Shown here one piece after another: positions 18,486 through 29,115 of a stretch of 64,000 nt of DNA. The notes beneath the pieces were generated by a model, which was not told where the DNA came from, made no database searches, and was given only the letters and a program-made list of their open reading frames with translations. This DNA comes from an uncultured Rhizobium sp. (GTDB taxonomy: Bacteria > Pseudomonadota > Alphaproteobacteria > Rhizobiales > Rhizobiaceae): positions 62,001 through 126,000 of the forward strand of contig CAMFIF010000003.1 in assembly GCA_945952415.1 (NCBI GenBank), read 5' to 3'. Positions within the stretch are counted from its first letter, which is position 1; every line of letters begins with the position of its first letter. Made by a program: the position numbers and the translations under genes.

Positions 18486-18746
18486 ATGCCACGCAAAGCG
18501 CCGATCGAAACCCGCAGCAAAGAGGACGAAGTTCTCATCCCCACACGGCATGGCACCGAAACAGCGCCGTCGCACCCGACAAGGCGCCGATACCTGGCGC
18601 TCGGCCACGCGATGCTTTTCGGAAAGGTTGCGGCCCTTATCGGCGTATCCTTTCTTCTGAGCCTGCCGGCAGCGGCCCGTTTGATCCACACCGGCCTCTT
18701 TGCCATAGCCATAGCCTTCATCGGCGGGCCATTCCTCTCCTCCTGA
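18486..18746 (+). CDS. possible small membrane protein
   Basis: The product has 86 aa, polar at first (MPRKAPIETRSKEDEVLIP), then a hydrophobic half with two likely helices (MLFGKVAALIGVSFLLSLPAAA and HTGLFAIAIAFIGGPFLSS). GAAGGA lies about 11 bases before the ATG and the stop is 25 nt before the EAL gene on the same strand, so the two could be co-transcribed. I do not recognise a family. A minus-strand ORF across this region looks like a shadow. Confidence 0.45.
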   Translation: MPRKAPIETRSKEDEVLIPTRHGTETAPSHPTRRRYLALGHAMLFGKVAALIGVSFLLSLPAAARLIHTGLFAIAIAFIGGPFLSS

Positions 18747-18771
18747 TCCCTGCGCAAAAGCCGGAGTCCTC

Positions 18772-19611
18772 ATGACCCAAGAGAAAACCATGGAAATCCT
18801 GGACAAGAAGCTCGAGAAGGCGGAATCGCGCGGGGAACTGCGCTTGCATTTCCAGCCCCGCATCGACATTGAATCCGGCCGGATCGTCTCGGCCGAGGCT
18901 CTCCTGCGCTGGGAACAGGACGGCAGCCTGGTGCCGCCCGACAATTTCATCCCCATCGCCGAAAAGACCGGGCTTATCCGCGATATCGGCGCCTGGGTGA
19001 TCGAGGAAGCCTGCCGCAACTGTCGCCGCTGGCAGGAAATCGGGCTGAAAGGGCTGCCGGTTTCGGTCAATGTCTCGGCGGTGCAGTTTCGCTGGGGCGA
19101 CCTGGAGCGGATCGTCGCCGATGCACTGCGCCATTCGGGCCTCGATCCCAACCTGCTGGAAATCGAGATCACCGAAAGCCGAACGCTGGAGGAAGAGGAT
19201 ACGAGCGGCCAGATCACCCGCATTGCCGCAACCGGGGTGCGCGTTGCGATTGACGATTTCGGCAGGGGCTATTCTAATCTCGCCCGCATCGGTCAGCTGG
19301 ATGTGCAGACGCTGAAGATCGACAAGTACTTCGTCAACAATCTCGAAGGCGATCCGAAAGCGCTGGCGCTGCTGGCGGCGATTGTCGATCTCTCGCGACG
19401 CATGGGGCTCGAAGCCGTGGTCGAGGGCGTGGAAACCCAGGCCGTTGCCGCCCAGCTTGCCACCATCGGATGCTCGCGCGCCCAGGGCTTTCTCTGGTCG
19501 AAGCCGCTGCCGCCGGTGGAATTCGAAACCTTTGCGCTCGCCCTGACACCGATAATGGTGCAGACGGAAACGTCCGAAGACGCCTGGAAGGCCCGCCGCC
19601 TCAGCGCCTGA
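18772..19611 (+). CDS. EAL-domain cyclic di-GMP phosphodiesterase
   Basis: The product has 279 aa and is essentially a stand-alone EAL domain after a short N-terminus. AEALLRW carries the EAL motif; SVNVSAVQF, EIEITESRTL, DDFGRGYSN, KIDKYFV, EGVETQ and QGFLWSKPLPP supply the other metal and catalytic positions. All appear to be kept, so it is probably active in c-di-GMP hydrolysis to pGpG. DDFGRGYSN replaces the usual DDFGTGYSS, a tolerated change. No sensor domain is visible. Confidence 0.93.
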   Translation: MTQEKTMEILDKKLEKAESRGELRLHFQPRIDIESGRIVSAEALLRWEQDGSLVPPDNFIPIAEKTGLIRDIGAWVIEEACRNCRRWQEIGLKGLPVSVNVSAVQFRWGDLERIVADALRHSGLDPNLLEIEITESRTLEEEDTSGQITRIAATGVRVAIDDFGRGYSNLARIGQLDVQTLKIDKYFVNNLEGDPKALALLAAIVDLSRRMGLEAVVEGVETQAVAAQLATIGCSRAQGFLWSKPLPPVEFETFALALTPIMVQTETSEDAWKARRLSA

Positions 19612-19635
19612 ACTGCGCCGGCTTCTCTGAAGACA

Positions 19636-19896
19636 TCAATCCGCGCTGGGCAGCCGCCGCATGGTGAACTCTATCCTGTCCCCCTCCAGCTGGCGCCAGC
19701 TTTCCACCTCGGTCCAGTAGGCTGCCTTGGGAAATGCATCGAACCATTCCCGCGCCTTGACCCGCGCATCCTCGCGGCTCATGCAGAAGGTTTCGCGCAC
19801 GAAACCCTGGCCCGGCGCTGCGCTGCCGGCGGCGCGATGCGCCCGAATGCGCTTCTTCAGGCCATCGAATGCGGGCGGTCCGGGAATGCGTGCCAT
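19636..19896 (-). CDS. small conserved-type hypothetical protein
   Basis: The product has 86 aa from MARIPGPPAFDGLKKRIRAHRAAG, with a central FVRETFCMSREDARVKAREWFDAFPKAAYW and an end EGDRIEFTMRRLPSAD. No signal peptide or membrane segment is seen. It reads like a real, compact cytosolic protein (charged helices, normal composition), but I cannot name a family. It is convergent with the EAL gene, 24 nt away. Confidence 0.6.
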   Translation of the reverse strand: MARIPGPPAFDGLKKRIRAHRAAGSAAPGQGFVRETFCMSREDARVKAREWFDAFPKAAYWTEVESWRQLEGDRIEFTMRRLPSAD

Positions 19897-20056
19897 GGCT
19901 GCCGATCCTTTCTCCCGCAAAACATAATCATCCTCCGTTCGGCTTGCGAGTCAAAAACCGTTAATATAGCCCAATCCCTTGCTGACAGGCCGCCGGCTTG
20001 GCTGCTAGACACGGTTGAATTTTAGCAATCGGCCAAAAACCCATTTGGAGACAGGC

Positions 20057-20968
20057 ATGGAAAGACCGGACTTACCCCGCGGGCTTCCTGAGGATCTCGA
20101 AGAAAAGAAACTGGCGGCCCGTCAATGGTTCGAGCATCTGCGCACGAACATCTGTCAGATCTTCGAGTCGCTGGAAGATGAGCTTTCCGGCCCCTTCCGC
20201 GAGATGAAGCCTGGCCGCTTCATCCAGAAGGAATGGCTGCGCGAGGAAGGCAACGGCGGCGGCGGGCTGATGTCTATGATGGAAGGCCGCGTCTTCGAGA
20301 AGGTCGGCGTCCACACCTCGACCGTCCATGGCGAGTTCTCGCCCGATTTCCGCAACCAGATCCCGGGCGCGGCGGAAGATCCGCGCTTCTGGGCCTCCGG
20401 AATCTCGCTGATCGCCCATCCCCGCAATCCGAACGTGCCGACCGTGCACATGAACACCCGCATGGTGGTCACCACCAGCCTGTGGTTCGGCGGCGGAGCG
20501 GACCTGACCCCGGTGCTCGATCGCCGCCGCACCCAGGAAGACCCGGATACCGAACTCTTCCACAAGGCGATGGAAATCGTCTGCGCCCGCCATCCGGTCG
20601 CCGATTATCCGCGCTTCAAGACCTGGTGCGACGAATATTTCTTCCTGAAGCACAGAAACGAGCCGCGCGGCGTGGGCGGGATCTTTTATGACTGGCTGCA
20701 TTCCGACAGGGAAAAAGGCGGCTGGGCCGCCGATTTCGCTTTCACCCGCGATATGGGCCGGGCCTTTTCCATGGTCTATCCCAAGATCGTGCGCAGCAAT
20801 TTCAACCAGCCCTTCACCGAGGAGGACCGCGAGGAGCAGCTGATCCGGCGCGGACGCTACGTGGAATTCAACCTGCTGTATGACAGGGGCACGATTTTCG
20901 GCCTGAAGACCGGCGGGAATGTGGATTCCATCCTCTCCTCCCTGCCGCCCATGGCCCGCTGGCCTTGA
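20057..20968 (+). CDS. hemF: oxygen-dependent coproporphyrinogen III oxidase
   Basis: The product has 303 aa from [18 protein letters not shown], with GGAG six bases upstream; this start gives the family length. The HemF signatures [55 protein letters not shown] and [20 protein letters not shown] are present. It oxidatively decarboxylates coproporphyrinogen III to protoporphyrinogen IX in haem synthesis. It is cytosolic and monocistronic. Confidence 0.97.
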   Translation: MERPDLPRGLPEDLEEKKLAARQWFEHLRTNICQIFESLEDELSGPFREMKPGRFIQKEWLREEGNGGGGLMSMMEGRVFEKVGVHTSTVHGEFSPDFRNQIPGAAEDPRFWASGISLIAHPRNPNVPTVHMNTRMVVTTSLWFGGGADLTPVLDRRRTQEDPDTELFHKAMEIVCARHPVADYPRFKTWCDEYFFLKHRNEPRGVGGIFYDWLHSDREKGGWAADFAFTRDMGRAFSMVYPKIVRSNFNQPFTEEDREEQLIRRGRYVEFNLLYDRGTIFGLKTGGNVDSILSSLPPMARWP

Positions 20969-21081
20969 CAGCCTGCGACAAAAAAACAACCCAAGGCTTT
21001 TTTTCGTTGGGGGAACAGGTGATTCGGGCGTAATGTGCGCTGGCAATATCCTTGTAGCATGAATCCACTTGGGAGGGCCTC

Positions 21082-21393
21082 ATGGATACGACTGCGCACA
21101 CCGCGGAAACGCCGCCCGTTTCCGTCGAAACGGCAAAACCGGCAGCATCTGGATCCACCGATGGATCGCGGCTGATCGGAAGCGCCGAAATGATCGACCG
21201 CCTGGCCAAGGCCTTGCGGCTGAAAAGCGGGCTCGACCTGCCCCACGCCTATTTCGTAGAACAGGTAAAGCTCCAGCTCTCCGGCAGCCCGGCCTTCGAT
21301 CGGTCGCTGGAAGGAAATGCGGCGCTGAAGGCGAGCCGCGCCGCCGCCTATCATGGCTCGGCCTGCTTCGAGGCCTGGGCCATGCGGGATTGA
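21082..21393 (+). CDS. hypothetical protein
   Basis: The product has 103 aa, with GGGAGGG seven or so bases before the ATG. A low-complexity Thr/Ala/Glu N-terminus is followed by a likely helical domain (SAEMIDRLAKALRLKSGLDLPHAYFVEQVKLQLS, then NAALKASRAAAYHGSACFEAWAMRD). No family recognised. It lies 92 nt before the DUF1059 gene. Confidence 0.6.
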   Translation: MDTTAHTAETPPVSVETAKPAASGSTDGSRLIGSAEMIDRLAKALRLKSGLDLPHAYFVEQVKLQLSGSPAFDRSLEGNAALKASRAAAYHGSACFEAWAMRD

Positions 21394-21484
21394 CGGAGAT
21401 CCATGTCGACCATGGCCAGAAATGGCCATGGCATCCCCTTTCGACCGTCCTACCTGACAGGTCAGTACAAAAGGAGGACCGACC

Positions 21485-21673
21485 ATGCGACTGTTCGAAT
21501 GTGGATCCCTGGTGCCGGGCTGCGCCTGGCATACGCGTGCCGAGGAAGATGCCGAAATCGTGCGCCGCGCGGTTGAGCATATGCGCAGCACTCATGGCGA
21601 AGAAGTGATCCGCGAAAGCATGGTGGATCGCATCAAGGGGCGGATCACCGCGGAAAAGATCCCTGCCGGCTGA
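21485..21673 (+). CDS. DUF1059 protein
   Basis: The product has 62 aa: MRLFECGSLVPGCAWHTRAEEDAEIVRRAVEHM, then HGEEVIRESMVDRIKGRI. This matches the small DUF1059 family, with its conserved Cys in FECGSLVPGC and the AEIVRRAVEHM helix. A strong GGAGG precedes the ATG. Function unknown. Confidence 0.88.
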   Translation: MRLFECGSLVPGCAWHTRAEEDAEIVRRAVEHMRSTHGEEVIRESMVDRIKGRITAEKIPAG

Positions 21674-21685
21674 ACCGGAGGCTGC

Positions 21686-22966
21686 TCAGATCCGGCGTGC
21701 AAAATCCTCGAGCCGGGAAAGCAAATCCTGTTTTTCGGGCGTGAAATTGCGCTCCACCCAGTAACGTTCCATCTGCGCGAGGATTTCGCCGAGCTTCGGG
21801 CCGGCAGCTATGCCCGCCGCGATGAGATCGGCGCCCGTGACCGGAAGGACCGGCTTTCGATAGGCCTCGGCGCGCGTCAGCAAGTGCTGCAGCTGAAGGC
21901 TTTCTGCCATGGCTGAAGGATTGCCACCGGCCGCGCCCCGCGCCGAGGCGACCGCGAGCCGGAGCCGGGTGACGATACCCGTCTCGCCATGACGATAGAG
22001 CATCCGGTCGAGCGCGGTTCCCGCAAGATCCGCCTTGACCGCCGGCGCCATGGCAAAGGCCTGCAGGAAAGCCGCTTCCGCCCGCGAAAGCCGCAGGCGG
22101 GTGGCAAGGGCGGCGAGCCGCTCCGGATCGGGCGGAACGATGGCGGCAAGGCGCAGCATCGGATCGGCCTCCCAGCCGAGCGCCGCACCGGCTTCGACAA
22201 GCGCTGGGATGAGATCGATCCCCCATTTCTCGCTTTCGGGAAGGATTTCCGTGAGAATGCCCGCCTGCCGCATCCAGAGAAGCGCACGGCCAGGATCGGG
22301 CGCGGCGAGAAGCTTCTTCAGCTCCGACCAGATCCGCTCGGCCGAAAGCGCCTTCAGCTTGTCGCGCCCGCGCGCCGCTGCCCGCAACCCGTCCGCATCG
22401 GGGCGGAACTGGCCGTAATAGGCAAAGAATCGGAAGAAGCGGAGAATGCGCAGATAGTCCTCCGCCACCCGCTCGGCTGCATTTCCGATGAAGCGAACGG
22501 TACCGCGCTCGATGTCCTTCAACCCATCGACCAGATCGATCACCTGGCCGTTCCGGTCCGCATAAAGTCCGTTGATCGTCAGATCCCGCCGCTCGGCATC
22601 TGCCTGCCAGTCCGTGCCGAAGGCGACTTCCGCATGGCGGCCGTCGGTGGAGATATCGCGCCGAAGCGTCGTCACTTCGAACGGCTTTCCATCGACGACA
22701 AGCGTCACGGTACCATGGTCGATCCCCGTCGGCACGGCCTTGATACCCGCCCCGGCCGCAAGCGCCATCACGGCCTTCGGCTCGAGCGTCGTTGCAAGGT
22801 CGATATCGGCCACCGGATAGCCCATCAGGCTGTTGCGCACCGCGCCGCCGACGATCCGGGTCTCCGCTCCGTCCTGGTTGAGGAGATCGAGCACCTTCTG
22901 AAGCGGGGCCGCCTGAAACCAGGTCTCTCCGGCAAGGGAAGGAAGGGCGCCTTCGGCAGGGCTCAT
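21686..22966 (-). CDS. cca: CCA tRNA nucleotidyltransferase
   Basis: The product has 426 aa from MSPAEGALPSLAGETWF. The nucleotidyltransferase motif RIVGGAVRNSLMGYPVADIDLATTL holds the paired aspartates, and DGRHAEVAFGTDWQADAERRDLTINGLY and DYLRILRFFRFFAYYG are the usual neck motifs. It adds or repairs the 3' CCA end of tRNAs. Its ATG overlaps the stop of the NUDIX gene by four bases, so it is the last gene of a coupled DUF1285-NUDIX-cca operon. Confidence 0.96.
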   Translation of the reverse strand: MSPAEGALPSLAGETWFQAAPLQKVLDLLNQDGAETRIVGGAVRNSLMGYPVADIDLATTLEPKAVMALAAGAGIKAVPTGIDHGTVTLVVDGKPFEVTTLRRDISTDGRHAEVAFGTDWQADAERRDLTINGLYADRNGQVIDLVDGLKDIERGTVRFIGNAAERVAEDYLRILRFFRFFAYYGQFRPDADGLRAAARGRDKLKALSAERIWSELKKLLAAPDPGRALLWMRQAGILTEILPESEKWGIDLIPALVEAGAALGWEADPMLRLAAIVPPDPERLAALATRLRLSRAEAAFLQAFAMAPAVKADLAGTALDRMLYRHGETGIVTRLRLAVASARGAAGGNPSAMAESLQLQHLLTRAEAYRKPVLPVTGADLIAAGIAAGPKLGEILAQMERYWVERNFTPEKQDLLSRLEDFARRI

Positions 22967-23607
22967 GCATAAAGCCTTTCAAACATGGTTCGCAAAATCC
23001 CGGCGGTGATACCCCAGATCATCCAGTCGCCATAGGGCATGCGGTAGAAATGCCGCTCCATGCCCTGCCAGACCGCGCTGTCGCGCTGGTGGTTGTCGGG
23101 ATCCATCAGGAAGGAAAGCGGCACTTCGAAGACATGGGCCACCTCATGCGGATTGGGGCGGATCTCGAAGCCGCGCCGGACGACCGACAGCACTGGCGTG
23201 ATGCGAAAGCCGGTCATGGCATAATAATCGGGAAGCCGCGCGACCGGCTCGACGAAATGGCGGGGAAGGCCGATTTCCTCCTCCGCCTCCCGCAGCGCCG
23301 CCACCTCGGGCGAACCGTCGCCGGGGTCGATCGCCCCACCCGGAAAGGCGATCTGGCCGGAATGCTTGCGCAGCGACTGCGTGCGCTGGGTGAGCAGCAC
23401 CTTCGCCCCGTCCTCATCGTCGATGACCGGCACGAGAACCGCCGCATCGCGCAGGTTCAGTCCCTCTATATGGCTGATCGATTCCGGGTTCAGCACATGA
23501 TCGCCGTGGTGGCGCCAGGCAAGCTCCACCGGCAGGCCCCGCTGGTCAAGCGCACGGCTGCGGAAATCCTCCGCACTGAAGGGCAAGGCAAAAGCGGCGG
23601 CCTTCAC
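22963..23607 (-). CDS. NUDIX hydrolase, CoA pyrophosphatase-like
   Basis: The product has 214 aa. It has the CoA-pyrophosphatase extension LLTQRTQSLRKHSGQIAFPGG directly before the NUDIX box (GGAIDPGDGSPEVAALREAEEEIGL). Family precedent (NudL/CoAse) is hydrolysis of CoA to 4'-phosphopantetheine and 3',5'-ADP. It overlaps both neighbours by four bases. Confidence 0.9.
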   Translation of the reverse strand: MKAAAFALPFSAEDFRSRALDQRGLPVELAWRHHGDHVLNPESISHIEGLNLRDAAVLVPVIDDEDGAKVLLTQRTQSLRKHSGQIAFPGGAIDPGDGSPEVAALREAEEEIGLPRHFVEPVARLPDYYAMTGFRITPVLSVVRRGFEIRPNPHEVAHVFEVPLSFLMDPDNHQRDSAVWQGMERHFYRMPYGDWMIWGITAGILRTMFERLYA

Positions 23608-24233
23608 GCGTCACCGGAAAGGGCGTTGAGATCGGCTTGCGGCATGACGGGAAAGATCGAGCCCGCCGAGCGCAGCGCAAACATCGGCACGCCGTCCAGG
23701 TCGATAACCTCCCCCAGCGCGACGAGATCATACATGACGGCCCGCGAGATCAGCGCCTCCAGACGGCCGCGCACGAGGATATAGGGCTTGAGCTCGCGGT
23801 TCCGGCCGTGAATGACGAAGCGGAGCGGATGGTCCGCATCGGCCCGCACCACGTCGCCCACATTGGTGCGGAAGGTAAGAACCGGCTCTCCCGCCTCTTC
23901 GGTGCGCTGCATTTCCACGGCGACGAAGGGCGCATCTTCCACCCGGATGCCCACCTTTTCCACAGGGGTGACCAGATAGGTCTTCCCGTCCTCGTCCCGG
24001 CGCAGCACCGTGGAAAAGAGCCGCACGAGAGGCGCGCGTCCGATCGGCGTACCCAGATAGAACCAGGTGCCATCGGCCCGAATTTCCATGTCGAGGTCAC
24101 CGCAGAAGGGTGGATTCCAGCGCTCCACCGGCGGCAGTCCCCCGGCGCCCGCATTGGTATCGGCAGCAGCCCGCTGGATCAAGGCGGCCAGCCCCGCCGC
24201 ATCGCCCGTTGCCTGAATTCCCTCGGTTGCCAT
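23604..24233 (-). CDS. DUF1285 protein
   Basis: The product has 209 aa from MATEGIQATGDAAGLAALIQ. The DUF1285 core is recognisable: PPVERWNPPFCGDLDMEIRADGTWFYLGTPIGR, then VTPVEKVGIRVEDAPFVAVEM and the late LISRAVMYDLVALGE. Proteins of this family are structurally known but have no assigned function. It is the first gene of the DUF1285-NUDIX-cca operon and lies divergent from moxR. Confidence 0.88.
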   Translation of the reverse strand: MATEGIQATGDAAGLAALIQRAAADTNAGAGGLPPVERWNPPFCGDLDMEIRADGTWFYLGTPIGRAPLVRLFSTVLRRDEDGKTYLVTPVEKVGIRVEDAPFVAVEMQRTEEAGEPVLTFRTNVGDVVRADADHPLRFVIHGRNRELKPYILVRGRLEALISRAVMYDLVALGEVIDLDGVPMFALRSAGSIFPVMPQADLNALSGDA

Positions 24234-24379
24234 GATTGCGTCTCGCTTTATGTCTAGAACCAATGAGATAGTCATTTGATGCGCGCTTGTCAGCCGTCAA
24301 CTTGCTATAAGCGACACTAGGGTAATCAGATCGGTGAAGGACGGCGATTCGCGCCGCGCACCGACAAGCGGAGACCAGC

Positions 24380-25393
<1,014 letters not shown>

Positions 25394-25396
25394 GTC

Positions 25397-26296
25397 GTGG
25401 CACCGATCGGCGAGACCAGCCCGGCCTTCGCCTCCAGGGAGGCACTTCAGCTCGCGCATGAGCGCGCGGCCCTGATGCCGGATTGCCTGGTCGAGGCGCG
25501 CCGCGTGGCCAATTCGGTCATTTCGGGCTGGCATGGCCGGCGCCGGCGCGGCATGGGCGAAAATTTCTGGCAGTTCCGCCCCTATGCCGAAGGCGAGAGC
25601 TTCAGCCGCATCGACTGGCGCCGCTCTGCCCGCGACGACCATACCTATGTGCGCGACCGGGAATGGGAGGCAGCCCATACGATCCTGCTCCATGCGGATC
25701 TCTCCCCCTCCATGCGCTACCGGTCGCGCTTTGCCCCCGTCTCCAAGGAGGCCCGCGCCCTCGTGCTGATGCTGGCGCTGGCGGAAACCCTCGCCCGGTC
25801 AGGCGAAAGGCTTGGGGTTCCTGGCCTTCTCGAGCCGCAGGCGAACCGGCAGGCAGCCGAGCGCATTGCGGTTGCCCTCGCCCATGCCGCGCAGACGCCT
25901 GCCCTTCCCGATCCCGCCGCCATCAGGGGCAGCGTCGACCTGATCCTCTTCGGCGATTTCCTCGACCATCCGGACAGGATACTGACTGCGCTGAAGCCGC
26001 TCGCCCATCGCGGCATTCGCGGCCATCTGGTGGAGATTGCCGATCCCGCGGAGGAAAGCTTCCCCTATGCGGGACGCACCGAATTCATCGATCCGGAAAC
26101 CGGCCGCAGCCTGACGGCCGGCCGGGCGGACAGCCTTGCCGAGGATTATCGGCAGGCCTATCTGGCCCGGCGCGAAACCCTTGCCGCCGAGATGCGGCGC
26201 ATGGGCTGGAACCATGTGATCCACAGCACCGACCGTCCCGCCTCCGAGCCGCTTGCCGCGCTTCATCTGATGCTTTCAGCGGATGGCCGGCCATGA
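25397..26296 (+). CDS. DUF58 domain protein
   Basis: The product has 299 aa and a GTG start three nt after moxR. The DUF58 signature is FRPYAEGESFSRIDWRRSARDDHTYVRDREWEAAHTI, followed by a vWA-like region (ILLHADLSPSMRYRS, a DxSxS-type metal site). Such proteins are the usual partner of MoxR ATPases. No membrane segment is visible. Confidence 0.93.
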   Translation: MAPIGETSPAFASREALQLAHERAALMPDCLVEARRVANSVISGWHGRRRRGMGENFWQFRPYAEGESFSRIDWRRSARDDHTYVRDREWEAAHTILLHADLSPSMRYRSRFAPVSKEARALVLMLALAETLARSGERLGVPGLLEPQANRQAAERIAVALAHAAQTPALPDPAAIRGSVDLILFGDFLDHPDRILTALKPLAHRGIRGHLVEIADPAEESFPYAGRTEFIDPETGRSLTAGRADSLAEDYRQAYLARRETLAAEMRRMGWNHVIHSTDRPASEPLAALHLMLSADGRP

Positions 26297-29115
26297 GCGC
26301 GCTCGGTTTTGCCACACCGGCCGTGCTGGCGGCCCTCATCGCCCTTCCCGCCATCTGGTGGCTGCTGCGCATCACGCCGCCGCGCCCTGAACGGGAAGTG
26401 TTTCCGCCCTTCCGCATTCTTGCCGCCCTGCTGAAGCGGGAGGAAACCCCGGCGAAAAGCCCCTGGTGGCTGACCCTGCTGCGCTTGCTGCTGGCTGCAG
26501 CCGTGATCTTTGCCATGGCGGGCCCGGTGCTCAATCCGCGCCAGGCGGCCCTTTCGGCAGCGGGACCGCTCGTGCTGGTGATCGACAACAGCTGGGCTGC
26601 CGCCAATGACTGGGATGCCCGCCTGGCCGCGGCCGAAGAGCTGATCGACGAAGCAGAAAGCGCCAACCGGCCGGTATCCTTCCTGCTGACCGTGGACGAC
26701 AAGCCCGATGCGACGCCCCTAAGCGCCGCCGAGGCCCGCACCCGACTGCTCGCGGCCCGCCCGCGCCCCGTTTCCGTCAACCGCGATGGGCTGGCGGATC
26801 GGCTCGCCGCAGGGCTTTCCGGCACCGCGCCGGGCACGCTCGCCTATGTGACCGACGGGGTAAGCCTTGCCGAAGGAGACCGCAGCATCGAAGCCTTGAC
26901 CGCACTGAAGCCGGGCGATTTCCGCTTGCTCGCAGGCGATGGCAAGGTCGCGATCGCGGTCACCGATGTCCGCAACGTCAATGACGGCATGCAGGTGACG
27001 GTCTCCCGCCTCGACGCCCGGGACGCAGCCGAAATGCCCCTCACCGCCTATGACCGCCAGGGTCGGGCGATCGCGTCCGAGAATCTCGTCTTCTCGACGG
27101 GCGCGACCGAGGCGAAAACCGTGCTCAAGGCGCCGCTCGACATTCGCAATGATTTCGCCCGCCTCGCGGTCGGCACGCTTTCCAATGCCGGCTCGGTTCA
27201 CCTGCTCGACGAAGGATCGAAGCGGCGCCGTGTCGCCATCCTCGGCGGCGAGACGGCGGATGCGGAACGGCCCCTGCTCTCCCCCGTCTACTATATCAAG
27301 CGCGCGCTCGCGCCCTTTGCCGATATTTCCGAATCCCGTGTTTCCGGGCTGGATGCGGCGCTGAAGGAGCTGCTGGCAACCCGCCCCTCCGCCATCGTCA
27401 TGAGCGATGTGGGCAAGGTACCGGCCGCAGCCGCCAGGGCGCTTACCGATTACATAGAGGCCGGCGGCACGCTCATCCGCTTTGCCGGACCGCAGCTGGC
27501 GGCAGCCGGCAAGGACGATCCCTTCGCGACCGTGCCGCTGCGCGAAGGCGAACGCCGCTTCGGCGGTGTCCTCTCCTGGAGCGAACCGCAGGCGCTCGCC
27601 CCCTTTCCGGAAACCGGGCCTTTCGCCGGCCTGCCGCCGGCAGAGGACGTGAAGGTGCGCCGCCAGGTGCTGGCCGAACCCTCGCCGGATCTCGCGGCCC
27701 GTACCCTGGCGAGCCTCAGGGACGGCACGCCCCTCGTCACCATGCGCCGCCTCGGGCGGGGCTCGATCGTGCTCTTCCATGTGAGCGCCGAAACCAGCTG
27801 GTCCGATCTGCCGCTATCAGGCCATTTCGTCGATATGCTCCGCCAGCTCGTGCAGATGGCGCGAGCGCCGGTGGGCAAGCCCGATGCCGACGGCAAGACC
27901 CAACCGCTTCCGCCCTATCGGCTGCTCGCCGCCGATGGCTCGCTTTCGGCGGAAACCGGCAATGCCCGGCCGCTCAACCCGGCGCGCGATCTCGCCAAGG
28001 CGGCCGATCTCACCCATCCGCCCGGGCTCTATGGCGAGGAAGAAGGCTTCCTGGCGCATAATCTTCTGCCGGAAGGAAGCAGGATCCGCCCGCTCGATCC
28101 CGGCCAAAGGGCCGCCCCCTGGGTGAAGCGCCTGCCGGTCACCGGCCCGCAACCCGTCAATCTGACGCCCTGGTTCCTGGGGGGCGCGCTGCTGTTCCTG
28201 CTGATTGATGGCCTTGTCATGCTCTGGCTGAATGGCGCTCTCGCCCTCCCCCGCAGGCGCTCCGCGGCCGCGGTTCTTCTGGCGCTGGCATGCTTGGCCG
28301 GGATTTCGCTTGAGCCGGCACCTTCCCGGGCGGACGATAGCCGCCCCGGCGATGAGGTGCTGCTGAAGCATCTCGACACCACCCATCTCGCCTATGTGGA
28401 AACCGGCGAGAAGGAAGTGGACGAGATATCCCGCATGGGACTTTACGGCCTCACCCAGTTTCTCACCTTCCGCACGGCGCTGGAGCCCGGCGAACCCGTG
28501 GCAATCCATCCTGAAAAGGACGAGCTCTCGGCCTTTTCGCTGATCTACTGGCCGGTCAGCGCCAGTGCGCCCATGCCGACGCCGGAAGCCATCGGCCGCA
28601 TCGGCGCCTATATGCGGGCGGGCGGCACGGTTCTCTTCGATACGCGCGACCAGTCCGAACAGTCCTTTGGCGGTAGCGGTCAGGCGACCCCGAACGGCGA
28701 ACGGCTGCGCGCCATCCTCGCCGATCTCGACATTCCGCCGCTCGAACCCGTGCCGCGCGGCCATGTGCTCACCCGCTCCTTCTATCTCATGAACCAGTTT
28801 CCGGGACGCTATGCGGATTCCCCCCTCTGGGTGGAAGCGGGACAGGGAAGCGACAAGAGCGGCGCGCGAAGCAGCGATGTCGCCCCCGTCTCCGCCGACG
28901 GCGTGACGCCGATCATGATCACCGCCAATGATTTTGCCGGCGCCTGGGCCATAGACGACATGGGCAATCCCCAGCTTCCGACCGTTCCGCCGGACGAGAA
29001 CCAGCGCGAATATGCCTACAGGGCCGGCGTGAACATCATGATGTACATGCTGACCGGCAACTACAAGGGTGACCAGGTGCATGTGCCGGCCCTTCTCGAA
29101 AGGCTGGGCAACTGA
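26293..29115 (+). CDS. DUF4159 membrane protein with BatA-like N-terminus
   Basis: The product has 940 aa from the ATG at 26293 overlapping the DUF58 stop. The 1210-aa ORF in the track includes an out-of-frame extension inside DUF58. N-terminal membrane segments (VLAALIALPAIWWLLRI, LLRLLLAAAVIFAMAGPVL) precede a vWA-like domain whose metal-site motif is degenerate (VIDNSWAAA). Next come a GATase-like segment (YIEAGGTLIRFAGPQLA), another membrane helix (LGGALLFLLIDGLVMLWL) and a C-terminal DUF4159 (LTQFLTFRTALEPGEPVAI, YMRAGGTVLFDTRDQ). The bulk is probably periplasmic. Function unknown. Confidence 0.9.
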   Translation: MSALGFATPAVLAALIALPAIWWLLRITPPRPEREVFPPFRILAALLKREETPAKSPWWLTLLRLLLAAAVIFAMAGPVLNPRQAALSAAGPLVLVIDNSWAAANDWDARLAAAEELIDEAESANRPVSFLLTVDDKPDATPLSAAEARTRLLAARPRPVSVNRDGLADRLAAGLSGTAPGTLAYVTDGVSLAEGDRSIEALTALKPGDFRLLAGDGKVAIAVTDVRNVNDGMQVTVSRLDARDAAEMPLTAYDRQGRAIASENLVFSTGATEAKTVLKAPLDIRNDFARLAVGTLSNAGSVHLLDEGSKRRRVAILGGETADAERPLLSPVYYIKRALAPFADISESRVSGLDAALKELLATRPSAIVMSDVGKVPAAAARALTDYIEAGGTLIRFAGPQLAAAGKDDPFATVPLREGERRFGGVLSWSEPQALAPFPETGPFAGLPPAEDVKVRRQVLAEPSPDLAARTLASLRDGTPLVTMRRLGRGSIVLFHVSAETSWSDLPLSGHFVDMLRQLVQMARAPVGKPDADGKTQPLPPYRLLAADGSLSAETGNARPLNPARDLAKAADLTHPPGLYGEEEGFLAHNLLPEGSRIRPLDPGQRAAPWVKRLPVTGPQPVNLTPWFLGGALLFLLIDGLVMLWLNGALALPRRRSAAAVLLALACLAGISLEPAPSRADDSRPGDEVLLKHLDTTHLAYVETGEKEVDEISRMGLYGLTQFLTFRTALEPGEPVAIHPEKDELSAFSLIYWPVSASAPMPTPEAIGRIGAYMRAGGTVLFDTRDQSEQSFGGSGQATPNGERLRAILADLDIPPLEPVPRGHVLTRSFYLMNQFPGRYADSPLWVEAGQGSDKSGARSSDVAPVSADGVTPIMITANDFAGAWAIDDMGNPQLPTVPPDENQREYAYRAGVNIMMYMLTGNYKGDQVHVPALLERLGN

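Noticed and set aside
18411-19223. 270-aa minus-strand ORF
   Set aside because: Antisense to the EAL gene, Ser/Arg-rich, no domain.
20970-21015. T-run with short flanking repeats after hemF
   Set aside because: The T-run sits in the loop of CCCAA/TTGGG rather than after the stem, so it is not a convincing terminator.
25483-26292. N-terminal 270 residues of the 1210-aa ORF
   Set aside because: Out-of-frame inside the DUF58 gene. The ATG at 26293 overlapping the DUF58 stop is the natural start.
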